DNA of 64,000 nucleotides from Streptacidiphilus jeojiense. GTDB taxonomy: Bacteria; Actinomycetota; Actinomycetes; Streptomycetales; Streptomycetaceae. Under the pieces are notes generated by a model. The model was not told the origin of the DNA, ran no database searches, and saw only the letters and a list, made by a program, of their open reading frames with translations. Position numbers and translations under genes: made by a program. Position 1 is the stretch's first letter, and each line of letters opens with the position of its first letter. The DNA is taken from the NCBI RefSeq assembly GCF_000719095.1, contig NZ_JOEH01000026.1:62001-126000 (forward strand), read 5' to 3'. This document shows positions 17,362 to 25,742 of the stretch, one piece after another.

Positions 17362-18297
17362 TCAGGCGGATCGGACCGTCGCGGCGAGCGCCGGGGCGAG
17401 CGCGCCGCGGAGGAAGTCACCCGCGGCGTCCAGCGCGGCGTCGGCCTGGTCCAGTTGGCCGGTACCGGCGAAGCGCTGGTAGACGTGCGGCAGTCCGGGG
17501 CGGATCTGCAGGTCCACCGGGACGTCGAAGGCGGCGGCGCGGGCGGCCAGCGTGACCGCGTCGTCGAGCAGGATCTCGTGCGAGCCGACCTGGACCAGGA
17601 GCGGCGGCAGGCCGCTGAGGTCCGCGGTCAGGCCGGGGCTGGCCAGCGCGGACCGGGGGTCGGCCGGGCCGAGGTAGTCCGCGGCGCCCTGGCCCAGGGT
17701 GTCCGCGGTGAGGACCAGGTCGTCACCGGCCCGGGTGGTGACGGAGGCGCCGGAGAGGGTGAGGTCGGACCAGGGGGAGAGGACGACGGCGGCCGACGGG
17801 AGCGGCAGCCCCGCGTCGCGCGCGGCGACCAGGGCCGCCACCGCCAGCCCGCCACCGGCCGAGTCGCCCGCGACGGCGATCCGCGCGGGCTCGACGCCGA
17901 GGTCCAGCAGCCCGCGGTAGGCGGCCAGTGCGTCGTCCACCGCCGCCGGGAACGGGTGCTCGGGCGCCAGCCGGTACCCGACCGAGATGCCGCGTCCGCC
18001 CGCGCGGGCCGCCAGTCCAGCCGCCAGCGGTACCCCGGCTGCCGCCGAGCCCAGGACGTAGGCACCGCCGTGGAAGTACAGGACCACCGGCGTGGACCGG
18101 TCGGTGCCCGGTGGCTCGGCGAAGACCACCGGCACGTCGCCGAGTTGGCCGGGCCGGGTGGTGATGCCCGGCGGCAGCGGGGTGGCCGCCCGCATGGCGT
18201 CGAAGAACTGCCGCTGCTGGTCGAGGCCGGGCGCGGGGTCGGCGACGGGGCGGTTGCGCAGGGTGTGCTGAAGGGTTTCCAGCTGAGTCCGAGTCAT
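17362..18297 (-). CDS. alpha/beta-fold hydrolase, hormone-sensitive-lipase (type IV esterase) family
   Basis: A 311-residue esterase. The HSL-family oxyanion motif is YFHGGAYVLGS (about 73-83). The nucleophile elbow is GDSAGGGLAVAAL (about 144-156). The acid/His end is VQVGSHEILLDDAVTL followed by GLPHVYQRF (His near 283). All triad elements are present. Likely substrates are short acyl esters or a small-molecule ester. The gene is divergent from an XRE-MmyB regulator across a 122-bp region holding a perfect 8-5-8 inverted repeat, so it is probably that regulator's target. Confidence 0.9.
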   Translation of the reverse strand: MTRTQLETLQHTLRNRPVADPAPGLDQQRQFFDAMRAATPLPPGITTRPGQLGDVPVVFAEPPGTDRSTPVVLYFHGGAYVLGSAAAGVPLAAGLAARAGGRGISVGYRLAPEHPFPAAVDDALAAYRGLLDLGVEPARIAVAGDSAGGGLAVAALVAARDAGLPLPSAAVVLSPWSDLTLSGASVTTRAGDDLVLTADTLGQGAADYLGPADPRSALASPGLTADLSGLPPLLVQVGSHEILLDDAVTLAARAAAFDVPVDLQIRPGLPHVYQRFAGTGQLDQADAALDAAGDFLRGALAPALAATVRSA

Positions 18298-18331
18298 GCC
18301 GCTACCGTGCCGCCGGGCCGCCGACCTGTGA

Positions 18332-18371
18332 ATCGGACCCGATTCCCTAGGACCAGCCGTCCTAGGCCGAT
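18332..18371. promoter_or_regulatory. operator in the divergent hydrolase / XRE-MmyB intergenic region
   Basis: The core inverted repeat at 18346-18366 is CCTAGGAC, five bases (CAGCC), then GTCCTAGG, perfect in all 8 pairs. Outer arms ATCGG (18332-18336) and CCGAT (18367-18371) add a second layer. Its position between divergent starts at 18297 and 18420 suits a dimeric regulator acting on both promoters. Confidence 0.65.
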
Positions 18372-18419
18372 ACCGCCGCCGGGCCCCCGGCGGCCCGCCT
18401 GACGTCGCATGATGGGGGC

Positions 18420-19274
18420 ATGGAGATGGACCGACGTCAGCTCGCCGACTTCCTGCGCCGGTCGCGGCACCGACTGCGGCCCCGCGAGGCCGACCTGCCT
18501 GAGGGGCGGCACCGGCGTACGCCCGGGCTGCGGCGCGAGGAGGTCGCGCAGCTCGCCGGGATGTCGGCGGACTACGTGATGCGGCTCGAACAGGCCCGCA
18601 GCCCGCAGCCGTCGACGCAGATCCTGGCCGCGATGGCCCGGGCGCTGCGGCTGACCGAGGACGAGCGGGACCACCTCTACCTGCTGGCGGGCCATCCGCC
18701 ACCGGTGGGGCGGCTGGCCGGTGCGCATGTGCGCCCCAGCCTGCAGTACCTGCTCGACCACCTGCGGGAGACCCCGGCCCAGCTGCTGGGCGACCTCGGC
18801 GACCTGCTGGCGATGAACGCGCTGGCGGAGGCGCTGTTCGGATGCGTCTGCACGGTCAAGGGGCCGGACCGCAACATCATCTGGCGCTGGTTCACCGACC
18901 CTGCCGTGCGCGCGGCGTACCCGCCGGAGGAGCACGACGAGCACGGCCGTCAGGCCGTGGCCGATCTGCGCGCGGCCGTGGCCCGCCGGGGCACCGACGA
19001 GGCGTCGGCCGCCCTGCTGAAGCGGCTGCGCGCGGCCAGCGACGAGTTCAGCCGGCTCTGGGACGAGCACGAGGTCGGCGTCCGCCGGCGCAGCCGGCTG
19101 CGGGTGCTGCACCCGGAGGTCGGGGCCATCGTCTTCGACTGCGAGGTCCTGCTGACGCCTGCCGAGGACCAGCGCCTGGTGGTCTTCACCCCGCCGCCGG
19201 GCTCCCCGGGCGTGGACGCGCTGGACCTGCTCGCCCTGCTGGGCCCGGCGACGGCGCACCGCAGCCACAGGTGA
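18420..19274 (+). CDS. XRE-family regulator with MmyB-like C-terminal domain
   Basis: A 284-residue regulator. The N-terminal helix-turn-helix (about 5-85) has the actinobacterial signature RRTPGLRREEVAQLAGMSADYVMRLEQARSPQPS. The C-terminal MmyB-like ligand domain (about 100-270) includes LGDLGDLLAMNALAEALFG, NIIWRWFTDPAVRAAYPP and LRVLHPEVGAIVFDCEVLLTPAEDQRLVVFTPPPGS. In this large family the regulator usually controls a divergently transcribed oxidoreductase or hydrolase, here the esterase. The ligand is unknown; some family members bind fatty acids. Confidence 0.92.
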   Translation: MEMDRRQLADFLRRSRHRLRPREADLPEGRHRRTPGLRREEVAQLAGMSADYVMRLEQARSPQPSTQILAAMARALRLTEDERDHLYLLAGHPPPVGRLAGAHVRPSLQYLLDHLRETPAQLLGDLGDLLAMNALAEALFGCVCTVKGPDRNIIWRWFTDPAVRAAYPPEEHDEHGRQAVADLRAAVARRGTDEASAALLKRLRAASDEFSRLWDEHEVGVRRRSRLRVLHPEVGAIVFDCEVLLTPAEDQRLVVFTPPPGSPGVDALDLLALLGPATAHRSHR

Positions 19275-19350
19275 GCTGCCGCAGTCGGGAGGGAGGAGGG
19301 GCGGAGGAGGGAGAACACACTCCCCGCCACTAATAACCTATACCGCAGAG

Positions 19351-19371
19351 GGGGCCTTGCGGCAAGGCCCC
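19351..19371 (+). promoter_or_regulatory. rifamycin-associated element (RAE) upstream of helR
   Basis: Perfect palindrome with 10-base arms GGGGCCTTGC and GCAAGGCCCC around a single G. It matches the RAE known upstream of rifamycin-inactivation and helR genes in actinomycetes and linked to rifamycin-inducible expression. The internal TTGCGG could double as a -35 for CACAAT at 19382-19387, though the 19-base spacing is long. Confidence 0.85.
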
Positions 19372-19404
19372 GGTACTGCCGCACAATCGACGGTCGAGGC
19401 CGTA

Positions 19405-19423
19405 ACCTGCGGAAACGGCAGGT
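19405..19423 (+). promoter_or_regulatory. small hairpin in the helR leader
   Basis: ACCTGC and GCAGGT around a seven-base loop, 14 bases before the helR start. It is short and could affect translation, but its role is not shown. Confidence 0.35.
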
Positions 19424-19437
19424 CCTCGGGTTAGTCA

Positions 19438-21768
19438 ATGGAGCTTGTCTTGGTCCCCATGTCATCGTCCTCGTCCGATCTCGATGCGGTTGGCGGTGCC
19501 GGGGCGGGCTGGCGCCTCGGAGAGCTGCGGGTGGAGAACGCGTACGTCACCGGGCTCTACCGGCGCCTCGACGCCCAGCGCGAACTGGCGGCGACCAGGC
19601 TGCGCGAGGTCCATCTGCTGGAGAGCGGCGGAACCTACCAGTCCCGGCTGGAGCGCGACGCGCTGGAGGTGCATCACACCCGCCGGCTGGCCGAACTGCA
19701 CGCCGCCGAGTACGGGCTGTGCTTCGGCCGGATCGAGGGCGCCGACGGCGAGCGGCAGTACATCGGCCGGATCGCCCTGGCGGACGAGGACCACGAGCCG
19801 TTGCTGACCGACTGGCGGGCCTCGGCGGCGGAGCCTTTCTACCGGGCGACGCCCGCCGCGCCCGGCGGTGTCGTGGGCCGACGGCACCTGCGGAGCAAGG
19901 GCCGGAGCGTCGTCGACTTCGACGACGACGCCTTCGGCGTGGACGCCCTGGAGGGCCGGGACAGCTCCGAACTCAGCGGTGAGACCGCGCTGCTCGCCTC
20001 GCTGACGGCGGCCAGGACCGGGCGGATGGGCGACATCGTCGCCACCATCCAGGCCGAGCAGGACCGGGTGATCCGCTCCGAGCTCGGCGGCGTGCTGGTG
20101 GTCCAGGGCGGTCCGGGCACCGGCAAGACCGTGGTCGCGCTGCACCGCGCCGCCTATCTGCTCTACACCCACCGCAACAGGTTGGCCAAGAGCGGTGTGC
20201 TGGTCATCGGGCCGAACACGACCTTCCTGCGCTACATCGACGCGGTCCTGCCGGCGCTGGGCGAGAGCGAGGTCGTGCTCTCCAGCATCGGCACGCTCTA
20301 CCCGGGCGTGACCGGGACCGATACCGAGACGCCGGAGGCGGCCGCGGTCAAGGGCGACCTGCGGATGGTGCGGGTGGTCGCCGCCGCGCTGGACGGCCTG
20401 CGGCAGCTGCCGGAGGAGTCCTGGACCGTCACCGTGGGCCGCAGGTCGCCCTACCGGGAGGAGCTGGAGGTCAGCCGGGCGCTCTGCGAGCGGGCGCAGG
20501 CCGCCGCGCAGCGGACCGGCGAACCCCACAACGCGGCCAGGGCCGCCCTGGTCGAGCGGATCACCTCGGAGCTGGCCCTGCGCATCGCCAGGGACCGGGC
20601 CGCCAGGGACCAGGGCAGCAAGATGGACCTGGGCGAGGTGGCGGACCTGGCCGACGCGCTGGTCGAGGAGCCGGACCTGCAGGCCCTGGCCGACCGGCTG
20701 TGGCCGCTGCTCAGCCCGGAGCAACTGCTCACCGCCCTGTTCGGCTCCGCGGAGCTGCTGGCGCGGGCCATGCCGGACTTCTCCGCGGCCGAACGCGCCG
20801 CGCTGCTGCGCGAGCAGGGGCCCTGGACCACCGCCGACGTGCCGCTGCTCGACGAGGCGGCCGAACTGCTCGGCCCGCTGCCCGGCAGCAGTGCCTCGCA
20901 CCGGACCGAAGCCGCCCTCGACGCCCGGGAGCTGGAGTTCGCCAAGCTGGTCCTGGACGACTTCGGGGTGGGGCTGGTCGAGATGGACGCGGAGATGCTG
21001 GCCCGTCAGTACCGGGGCGAGGAGTCGCTGCGGCCGCTGGCCGAGCGCGCCGCCGAGGACCGGACCTGGGCCTTCGGGCATGTGATCGTGGACGAGGCGC
21101 AGGAGCTGTCCGCGATGGACTGGCGGCTGCTGGCCCGGCGCTGCCCCGGGCGCTCCATGACGATCGTCGGCGACCTGGCGCAGACCGGCGCACCGGCCGG
21201 GCTGAGCTCCTGGGGGGAGGCGCTGGACGAGTACACGGCCGGGCGCTGGCGCACGGTCGAACTGACCGTCAACTACCGGACCCCGGCCGAGATCATGCGG
21301 GTCACCGAGGGCGTGCTGCGAGCGGTCGACCCGGCGCTGCCGGCCCCCAGCGCGGTGCGCAGCGGCGGGACCCGTCCCTGGAGCCTGCGGATCCCGGCGG
21401 ACGACCGGGCGGCGGCGCTGCGTGCGGCCGTCGAGGCGGAGGTCACGGCGCTGGACGGCGGCCGGATGGCGGTCATCCACGCCCCGTCCTGGCCGGCCGA
21501 ACTGGTCGACGCGCTGGCCGGGTTGGACGGCGTCACCGTCCATGACGGCCCGTCGGCCCTGGACTCGCCGGTGGTCCTGATGACGGCGGCGCAGTCCAAG
21601 GGACTGGAGTTCGACGCGGTCCTGGTGGTGGAGCCGGCCGAGATCCTCGCGGCGCACAGCCGCGGCGTGAACGACCTCTACGTCGCCCTCACCCGCGCCA
21701 CCAGGAGCCTGGGAGTGCTGCACAGCGGGGACCTGCCGGCCATGCTGCAGGGCCTGGACCCCCGCTGA
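19438..21768 (+). CDS. helR: HelR, RNA polymerase-recycling SF1 helicase-like protein (rifamycin resistance)
   Basis: A 776-residue HelD-like motor that dissociates rifamycin-stalled RNA polymerase and so protects transcription. An N-terminal coiled-coil arm is rich in Arg/Glu/Leu (about 35-95). The SF1 ATPase core has Walker A GGPGTGKT (224-231), a DEAQ box in VIVDEAQELSAMDW (about 552-565), GDLAQTG (about 580), AAQSKGLEFDAVLVVEP and VNDLYVALTRATRSL (motif VI). Length and motif order fit actinomycete HelR. ATG 19438 lacks a clear ribosome binding site; ATG 19459 is an alternative that removes seven residues. The RAE 67 bases upstream is the strongest support for HelR over ordinary HelD. A chloramphenicol phosphotransferase follows. 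Confidence 0.92.
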   Translation: MELVLVPMSSSSSDLDAVGGAGAGWRLGELRVENAYVTGLYRRLDAQRELAATRLREVHLLESGGTYQSRLERDALEVHHTRRLAELHAAEYGLCFGRIEGADGERQYIGRIALADEDHEPLLTDWRASAAEPFYRATPAAPGGVVGRRHLRSKGRSVVDFDDDAFGVDALEGRDSSELSGETALLASLTAARTGRMGDIVATIQAEQDRVIRSELGGVLVVQGGPGTGKTVVALHRAAYLLYTHRNRLAKSGVLVIGPNTTFLRYIDAVLPALGESEVVLSSIGTLYPGVTGTDTETPEAAAVKGDLRMVRVVAAALDGLRQLPEESWTVTVGRRSPYREELEVSRALCERAQAAAQRTGEPHNAARAALVERITSELALRIARDRAARDQGSKMDLGEVADLADALVEEPDLQALADRLWPLLSPEQLLTALFGSAELLARAMPDFSAAERAALLREQGPWTTADVPLLDEAAELLGPLPGSSASHRTEAALDARELEFAKLVLDDFGVGLVEMDAEMLARQYRGEESLRPLAERAAEDRTWAFGHVIVDEAQELSAMDWRLLARRCPGRSMTIVGDLAQTGAPAGLSSWGEALDEYTAGRWRTVELTVNYRTPAEIMRVTEGVLRAVDPALPAPSAVRSGGTRPWSLRIPADDRAAALRAAVEAEVTALDGGRMAVIHAPSWPAELVDALAGLDGVTVHDGPSALDSPVVLMTAAQSKGLEFDAVLVVEPAEILAAHSRGVNDLYVALTRATRSLGVLHSGDLPAMLQGLDPR

Positions 21769-21816
21769 GGCCGTGGCGGGCAGCGAACCGTGGCGGGCAG
21801 CCCGTACCGTGATCCG

Positions 21817-22350
21817 GTGACAACTCAGGTGATCGTTCTGAACGGCGGGTCCAGTTCGGGCAAGTCCGGGATCCTCCGGTGCCTGCAGGTGGTGCTGCCG
21901 GATCCGTGGCTGGCCGCCGCGATCGACTCGCTGGTGGAGGCGCTGCCTCCGTCCATGCGGACCACGGAGGGCGGCATCGCCTTCGGCGAGGACGGCGGGG
22001 TGACGGTCGGCGCGCAGTTCCGGGAGCTGGAGGCGGCCTGGATGGCGGGGGTCGCGGCGACGGCCCGGGCCGGCGCCCGGGTGATCGTCGACGACGTCTT
22101 CCTCGGCGGCGCGGCGTCCCAGCAGCGCTGGCGCAGGGCCCTGGCCGGACTGGAGGTGCTCTGGGTCGGCGTCCGCTGCGAGAGTGCCGTCGCCGCGGGT
22201 CGCGAGGTCGCCCGCGGGGACCGGGCCCGGGGGATGGCCGCGGCGCAGGCGGAGGCGGTGCACCGGGGCGTGGTCTACGACCTGGAGCTGGACACCACCC
22301 GCACGGAGTCCCTGGACTGCGCCCGGGCCGTCGCCGCCCGGGTCGGGTAG
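21817..22350 (+). CDS. cpt: chloramphenicol 3-O-phosphotransferase (CPT)
   Basis: A 177-residue P-loop kinase strongly similar to the Streptomyces venezuelae CPT, which inactivates chloramphenicol by phosphorylating its primary hydroxyl. Walker A is GGSSSGKS (10-17). Asp37, the proposed catalytic base of the known enzyme, falls at the same number in IDSLVEALP. Other matches are the [22 protein letters not shown] segment, [18 protein letters not shown] and [24 protein letters not shown] chose the GTG at 21817, which gives family length; a GTG at 21790 would add nine residues. It is 48 bases after helR and may be co-transcribed with it. Confidence 0.9.
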   Translation: MTTQVIVLNGGSSSGKSGILRCLQVVLPDPWLAAAIDSLVEALPPSMRTTEGGIAFGEDGGVTVGAQFRELEAAWMAGVAATARAGARVIVDDVFLGGAASQQRWRRALAGLEVLWVGVRCESAVAAGREVARGDRARGMAAAQAEAVHRGVVYDLELDTTRTESLDCARAVAARVG

Positions 22351-22360
22351 GGGCGGGCCG

Positions 22361-22915
22361 ATGACCTCACGTCCCACGCTGGTCGTCGTCAGCGGTCCGC
22401 CCGGATCGGGCAAGACCACCTTCGCCCACGCGTTGGCCCGACGGGTCGGCTGCCCGGCGATCTGCCGTGACGAGATCAAGGAGGGCATGGTGCACGCCGC
22501 CGAGGGATTCGTGCCGGGGCCGGCCGACGCCCTGAGCCTGCGCACCCTGCCGACCTTCTTCGGCGTCCTGGAACTGCTGCTGCGGGCCGGGGTGACCGTG
22601 GTGGCCGAGGCGGCGTTCCAGGACCGGCTGTGGCGCCCCGGCCTGGAACCGCTGCGCGACCTGGCGCGGATCCGCATCGTGCACTGCACCGTCCCCGCGG
22701 AACTGGCCCGGCAGCGTCAACTGCGCCGCGGCGCCGACAACCCGGTGCGCCGCGCGCACGCGGATCCCCGCCCGGACGACCCGGCGGCGAACGCCGCAGT
22801 CCACGACGCCTTCGTCCGGGTCGCGCTGGACGCACCCTGGATCGAGGTCGACACCTCCGACGGCTACACCCCGGCGCTGGAGGAGGTCCTGGCGTTCGTC
22901 GACGGTCCTGGCTGA
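22361..22915 (+). CDS. P-loop kinase-like AAA protein
   Basis: A 184-residue nucleoside-kinase-fold protein: Walker A SGPPGSGKTT (about 11-20), then CRDEIKEGM (about 35-43) where related kinases bind substrate, VVAEAAFQDRLWRPGLEPL, and a lid-like Arg-rich segment LARQRQLRRGADNPVRRAHAD. It could phosphorylate a small molecule (sugar, nucleoside or drug); the substrate cannot be named. It starts 10 bases after the CPT stop, probably as the third gene of helR-cpt-kinase. Its 3' end overlaps the convergent XRE gene by 52 bases. Confidence 0.8.
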   Translation: MTSRPTLVVVSGPPGSGKTTFAHALARRVGCPAICRDEIKEGMVHAAEGFVPGPADALSLRTLPTFFGVLELLLRAGVTVVAEAAFQDRLWRPGLEPLRDLARIRIVHCTVPAELARQRQLRRGADNPVRRAHADPRPDDPAANAAVHDAFVRVALDAPWIEVDTSDGYTPALEEVLAFVDGPG

Positions 22916-23757
22916 TCACCGTCCCCGACGCCGAGGCCGGCGAGCAGCCGAAGAGCGTCCTGGTCACTGCTGTCCGGTTCCGGAGCCAGGGTGATCAGCT
23001 CCTGGCCGGAGCCGTCCGGCAGGGTGAAGCGCTCCTGGTGCAGGGTGATCGGGCCGACTGCCGGATGGTGGAAGCGCAGCGGCCCGTGACCGCGCACGCT
23101 GACCTCGGCGGCGGCCCACAGCTCGCTGAACCGGCGGCTGCCGATGGACAGTTCGCCGATCAGCGCGGCCAGCCGCGGATCGGCGGGGAACTCGCCGGCG
23201 GCGTGGCGCAGCTGGGCCACGGTGTCGGCGGTGCACGACGACCGGTCGGCGTACAGGTGGAAGCGGTCGGCGTCGAGGAAGACCATCCTGGCCAGATTGC
23301 GGTCCTCGACCGGTACCTGGTCCAGGCCGCAGTAGAGCAGACCGGCCATCCGGTTGTACGCCAGCACGTCGATGCGGTGGTTGAGGATCATCGCCGGGTA
23401 GTCCGCCACCGTGTCCAGGATCTGCCGCAGCTGCGGCCGGACCGTGTCGGTGGTGCCGGCCGGCCGGGGCCGGCTGCTGCGCTGCCCGGCCAGCCGGTGC
23501 AGGTGGTCGCGGGCCGCGTCGTCGAGTCGCAGCGCCCGCGCCAGCGCGTCCAGCACCTGCTCCGACGGTTGCGTCGCCCGGCCCTGTTCCAGCCGGGTGT
23601 AGTAGTCGACGCTCACGCCCGCCAACTGCGCCAGCTCCTCGCGGCGCAGACCGGCCACCCGGCGACGGGCGGTCAGGACCACCACGCCCACCGATTCCGG
23701 CGGCACGTGCGCCCGCCGCGACTGCAGGAACGTGCCCAGGTCCCCGAGATCATCCAT
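22864..23757 (-). CDS. XRE-family regulator with MmyB-like domain (second copy type)
   Basis: A 297-residue regulator with the same architecture as the one at 18420. The HTH contains RRRVAGLRREELAQLAGVSVDYYTRLEQGRATQPS (about 32-66). The MmyB-like domain (about 105-275) contains MILNHRIDVLAYNRMAGLLYCGL, RNLARMVFLDADRFHLY and LRFHHPAVGPITLHQERFTLPDGSGQELI. It is divergent from a flavodoxin-fold NAD(P)H oxidoreductase starting 131 bases away, its probable target. Its last 52 bases overlap, on the other strand, the end of the P-loop kinase gene. Confidence 0.9.
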   Translation of the reverse strand: MDDLGDLGTFLQSRRAHVPPESVGVVVLTARRRVAGLRREELAQLAGVSVDYYTRLEQGRATQPSEQVLDALARALRLDDAARDHLHRLAGQRSSRPRPAGTTDTVRPQLRQILDTVADYPAMILNHRIDVLAYNRMAGLLYCGLDQVPVEDRNLARMVFLDADRFHLYADRSSCTADTVAQLRHAAGEFPADPRLAALIGELSIGSRRFSELWAAAEVSVRGHGPLRFHHPAVGPITLHQERFTLPDGSGQELITLAPEPDSSDQDALRLLAGLGVGDGDQPGPSTNARTSSSAGV

Positions 23758-23859
23758 GCGCCCCAGTATGCGTGCGGGCCGCTGGCAGCGGCCGCGACAA
23801 GGGTGGTCCTGCCAGACCCAGGAACCGGTGTCCGACCGTCCGGCAGACTCTGGAACGGT

Positions 23860-23873
23860 GCCCGGTACCGGGC
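23860..23873. promoter_or_regulatory. 14-bp palindrome in the XRE / oxidoreductase intergenic region
   Basis: GCCCGGTACCGGGC is perfectly symmetric and ends 14 bases before the oxidoreductase ATG. A looser inverted repeat (GGTCCTG ... CAGGAACC, about 23804-23827) lies closer to the middle of the 130-bp region. Either may be the regulator's site. Confidence 0.45.
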
Positions 23874-23887
23874 GCAGGATCCTCGGC

Positions 23888-24664
23888 ATGAACGTACTCA
23901 TCGTCCACGCCCACCCCGACCCGCACTCGCTGACCGCCTCGCTGAAGGACCTCGCCGTCGAGGCCCTGCGCGCGGACGGCCACGAGGTCGTGGTCTCCGA
24001 CCTCTACGCGATGAAGTGGCAGGCGGCGGCCGGCTTCGACGACTTCGACGGCATCACCGGCCCGGACTTCATGCACGCCTCCGGTACGGCCTACGGATCC
24101 GGTCGGCTCGCCCAGGACATCCGCGTCGAACAGCAGAAGCTGCTCGACGCCGACCTGGTCGTGCTGCACTTCCCGCTGTGGTGGTTCACCGTGCCCGCGA
24201 TCCTCAAGGGCTGGATCGACCGGGTGTTCTGCTACGACTTCGCCTACGGCGCCGGGATACCGCGCTACGGTGCCGGCCCGTTCGCCGGGAAGCGGGCCAT
24301 GGTCGCCACCACCGTGGGCGGCAGGGCCGGCCACTACACCGACCGCGGCGTCAACGGCCCCATCGCCGACCTGCTGTTCCCGATCAACCACGGCGTGCTG
24401 TTCTTCACCGGCTTCGACGTACTGCCGCCGTTCGTCGAGCCCAGCGCCGTCCACCTGGACGACCGGCAGTACTCCGGGATCGCCGACCGCTACCGGCGAC
24501 GGCTGGCGACCGCCTTCACCGCCGAGCCGATCCGCTACCGCCCCGAGTCCGGCGGCGACTACACCGGCCTGACCCACCCGGACGGTTCGGAACTGGCCCC
24601 GGGCACGGAAACCCCCGACAGCAGCGGATTCGCCCTGCACACCGCAGGCCCGGACCGGCCCTGA
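23888..24664 (+). CDS. NAD(P)H-dependent oxidoreductase, flavodoxin/quinone-reductase fold
   Basis: A 258-residue enzyme of the NQO1/MdaB/KefF family, which uses bound FAD/FMN for two-electron reduction of quinones or similar electrophiles. The start MNVLIVHAHPDPHSLTASL is the phosphate-binding loop. DADLVVLHFPLWWFTVPAILKGWIDRVF (about 90-117) and the following FAYGAG and VATTVGGRAGHYTD segments are diagnostic. A C-terminal extension of about 40 residues (SGGDYTGLTHPDG ... TAGPDRP) is unusual for the family. It is divergent from the MmyB-type regulator and ends at a strong terminator. Confidence 0.9.
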   Translation: MNVLIVHAHPDPHSLTASLKDLAVEALRADGHEVVVSDLYAMKWQAAAGFDDFDGITGPDFMHASGTAYGSGRLAQDIRVEQQKLLDADLVVLHFPLWWFTVPAILKGWIDRVFCYDFAYGAGIPRYGAGPFAGKRAMVATTVGGRAGHYTDRGVNGPIADLLFPINHGVLFFTGFDVLPPFVEPSAVHLDDRQYSGIADRYRRRLATAFTAEPIRYRPESGGDYTGLTHPDGSELAPGTETPDSSGFALHTAGPDRP

Positions 24665-24671
24665 CCGTCCC

Positions 24672-24720
24672 GTGAGTGCCGTCCCGCGCTGGTGTAGAAC
24701 AGTCGCGGGACGGCACTCGC
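24672..24720. terminator. terminator after the oxidoreductase
   Basis: Perfect 15-bp arms GAGTGCCGTCCCGCG (24674-24688) and CGCGGGACGGCACTC (24704-24718) around a 15-base loop, extended by one wobble and one G-C pair. It insulates the oxidoreductase from the epimerase downstream. Confidence 0.75.
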
Positions 24721-24755
24721 GCCGGGTCCCGCACGGAGCAAGGGGAGCAGCACAG

Positions 24756-25622
24756 ATGAGTGGACGGGTCGTCGTCACCGGGGGCAGCGGGAAACTCGGC
24801 CGAGCCGTGATCGGGGAGCTGGCGGCCAACGGCTGGCAGGTCGTCAATGTCGACACCACCGCGCCGGCCGAGCAGATCTGCCCCTTCGTCAAGGTCGACC
24901 TGACCGACTTCGGACAGGTCGTCGGAGCGCTGACCGGGGTCGACGACCGCTACCGGCGGGTGGACGCGGTGGTGCACCTCGCCGCCGTCCCCGCCCCCGG
25001 GCTGCGCCCCGACGCGGCGACCTTCGCCAACAACGTGCCGGCCAGCTACAACGTGTTCGCCGCCGCCCGGGTCGCCGGGATCCGCAACGTCGTATGGGCG
25101 TCCAGCGAGACCGTCCTCGGGCTGCCCTTCGACACCCCGCCGCCGTACGTTCCGGCGGACGAGGAGTACCCGCCGAGCCCGGAGAGCACCTACTCCCTCG
25201 GCAAGCACCTGGAGGAGCAGATGGCCGCCCAGTTCTGCCGCTGGGACCCGGAACTGAAGATGATCGGACTGCGCTTCTCCAATGTGATGGACGTCGCCGA
25301 CTACGCCGCCTTCCCCTCCTACGACGCCGATCCGACGCTGCGCAGCTGGAACCTCTGGGGCTACATCGACGCCCGTGACGGGGCCCGGGCCGTGCGGCTG
25401 GCGCTGGACCACCAGGCCACCGGGGCCGACGTCTTCATCATCGCCAGCCCGGACACGGTGATGTCGCGGAGCAACGACGAACTGCTCGACGCGGTCTACC
25501 CGGACGTGCCGCGGCGGCGCGCCTTCGGCCCCAACGAGACGCTGCTCTCCATCGACAAGGCCCGGCGGGTGCTGGGCTACCACCCGGTCCACAGCTGGCG
25601 CGACGAGGTCGGCGGCCGGTAG
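24756..25622 (+). CDS. NAD-dependent epimerase/dehydratase (extended SDR)
   Basis: A 288-residue extended short-chain dehydrogenase. The NAD-binding motif VVVTGGSGKLGRAVIGEL (about 5-22) has the GxxGxxG pattern. Next come DLTD, VHLAAVPAP (about 74-82), NVVWASSETVLG (about 112-123), and the catalytic Tyr/Lys in STYSLGKHLEEQ (Tyr and Lys four apart). It probably acts on a nucleotide sugar or small sugar/uronate. AGGGGAG precedes the ATG. It stands alone between a terminator and the aldo/keto reductase, which has its own ribosome binding site. Confidence 0.88.
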   Translation: MSGRVVVTGGSGKLGRAVIGELAANGWQVVNVDTTAPAEQICPFVKVDLTDFGQVVGALTGVDDRYRRVDAVVHLAAVPAPGLRPDAATFANNVPASYNVFAAARVAGIRNVVWASSETVLGLPFDTPPPYVPADEEYPPSPESTYSLGKHLEEQMAAQFCRWDPELKMIGLRFSNVMDVADYAAFPSYDADPTLRSWNLWGYIDARDGARAVRLALDHQATGADVFIIASPDTVMSRSNDELLDAVYPDVPRRRAFGPNETLLSIDKARRVLGYHPVHSWRDEVGGR

Positions 25623-25742
25623 GCGCCGGGGCGGCCTCCGATTCAGCAAGGCTGGTGCTCAAAGGCATCAGATTTTGCTGTTGGACAGCTCAATTCCGGG
25701 TGGGCAGACTCGGAACCGCATGCCGACCCTGGAGGAAGACCG

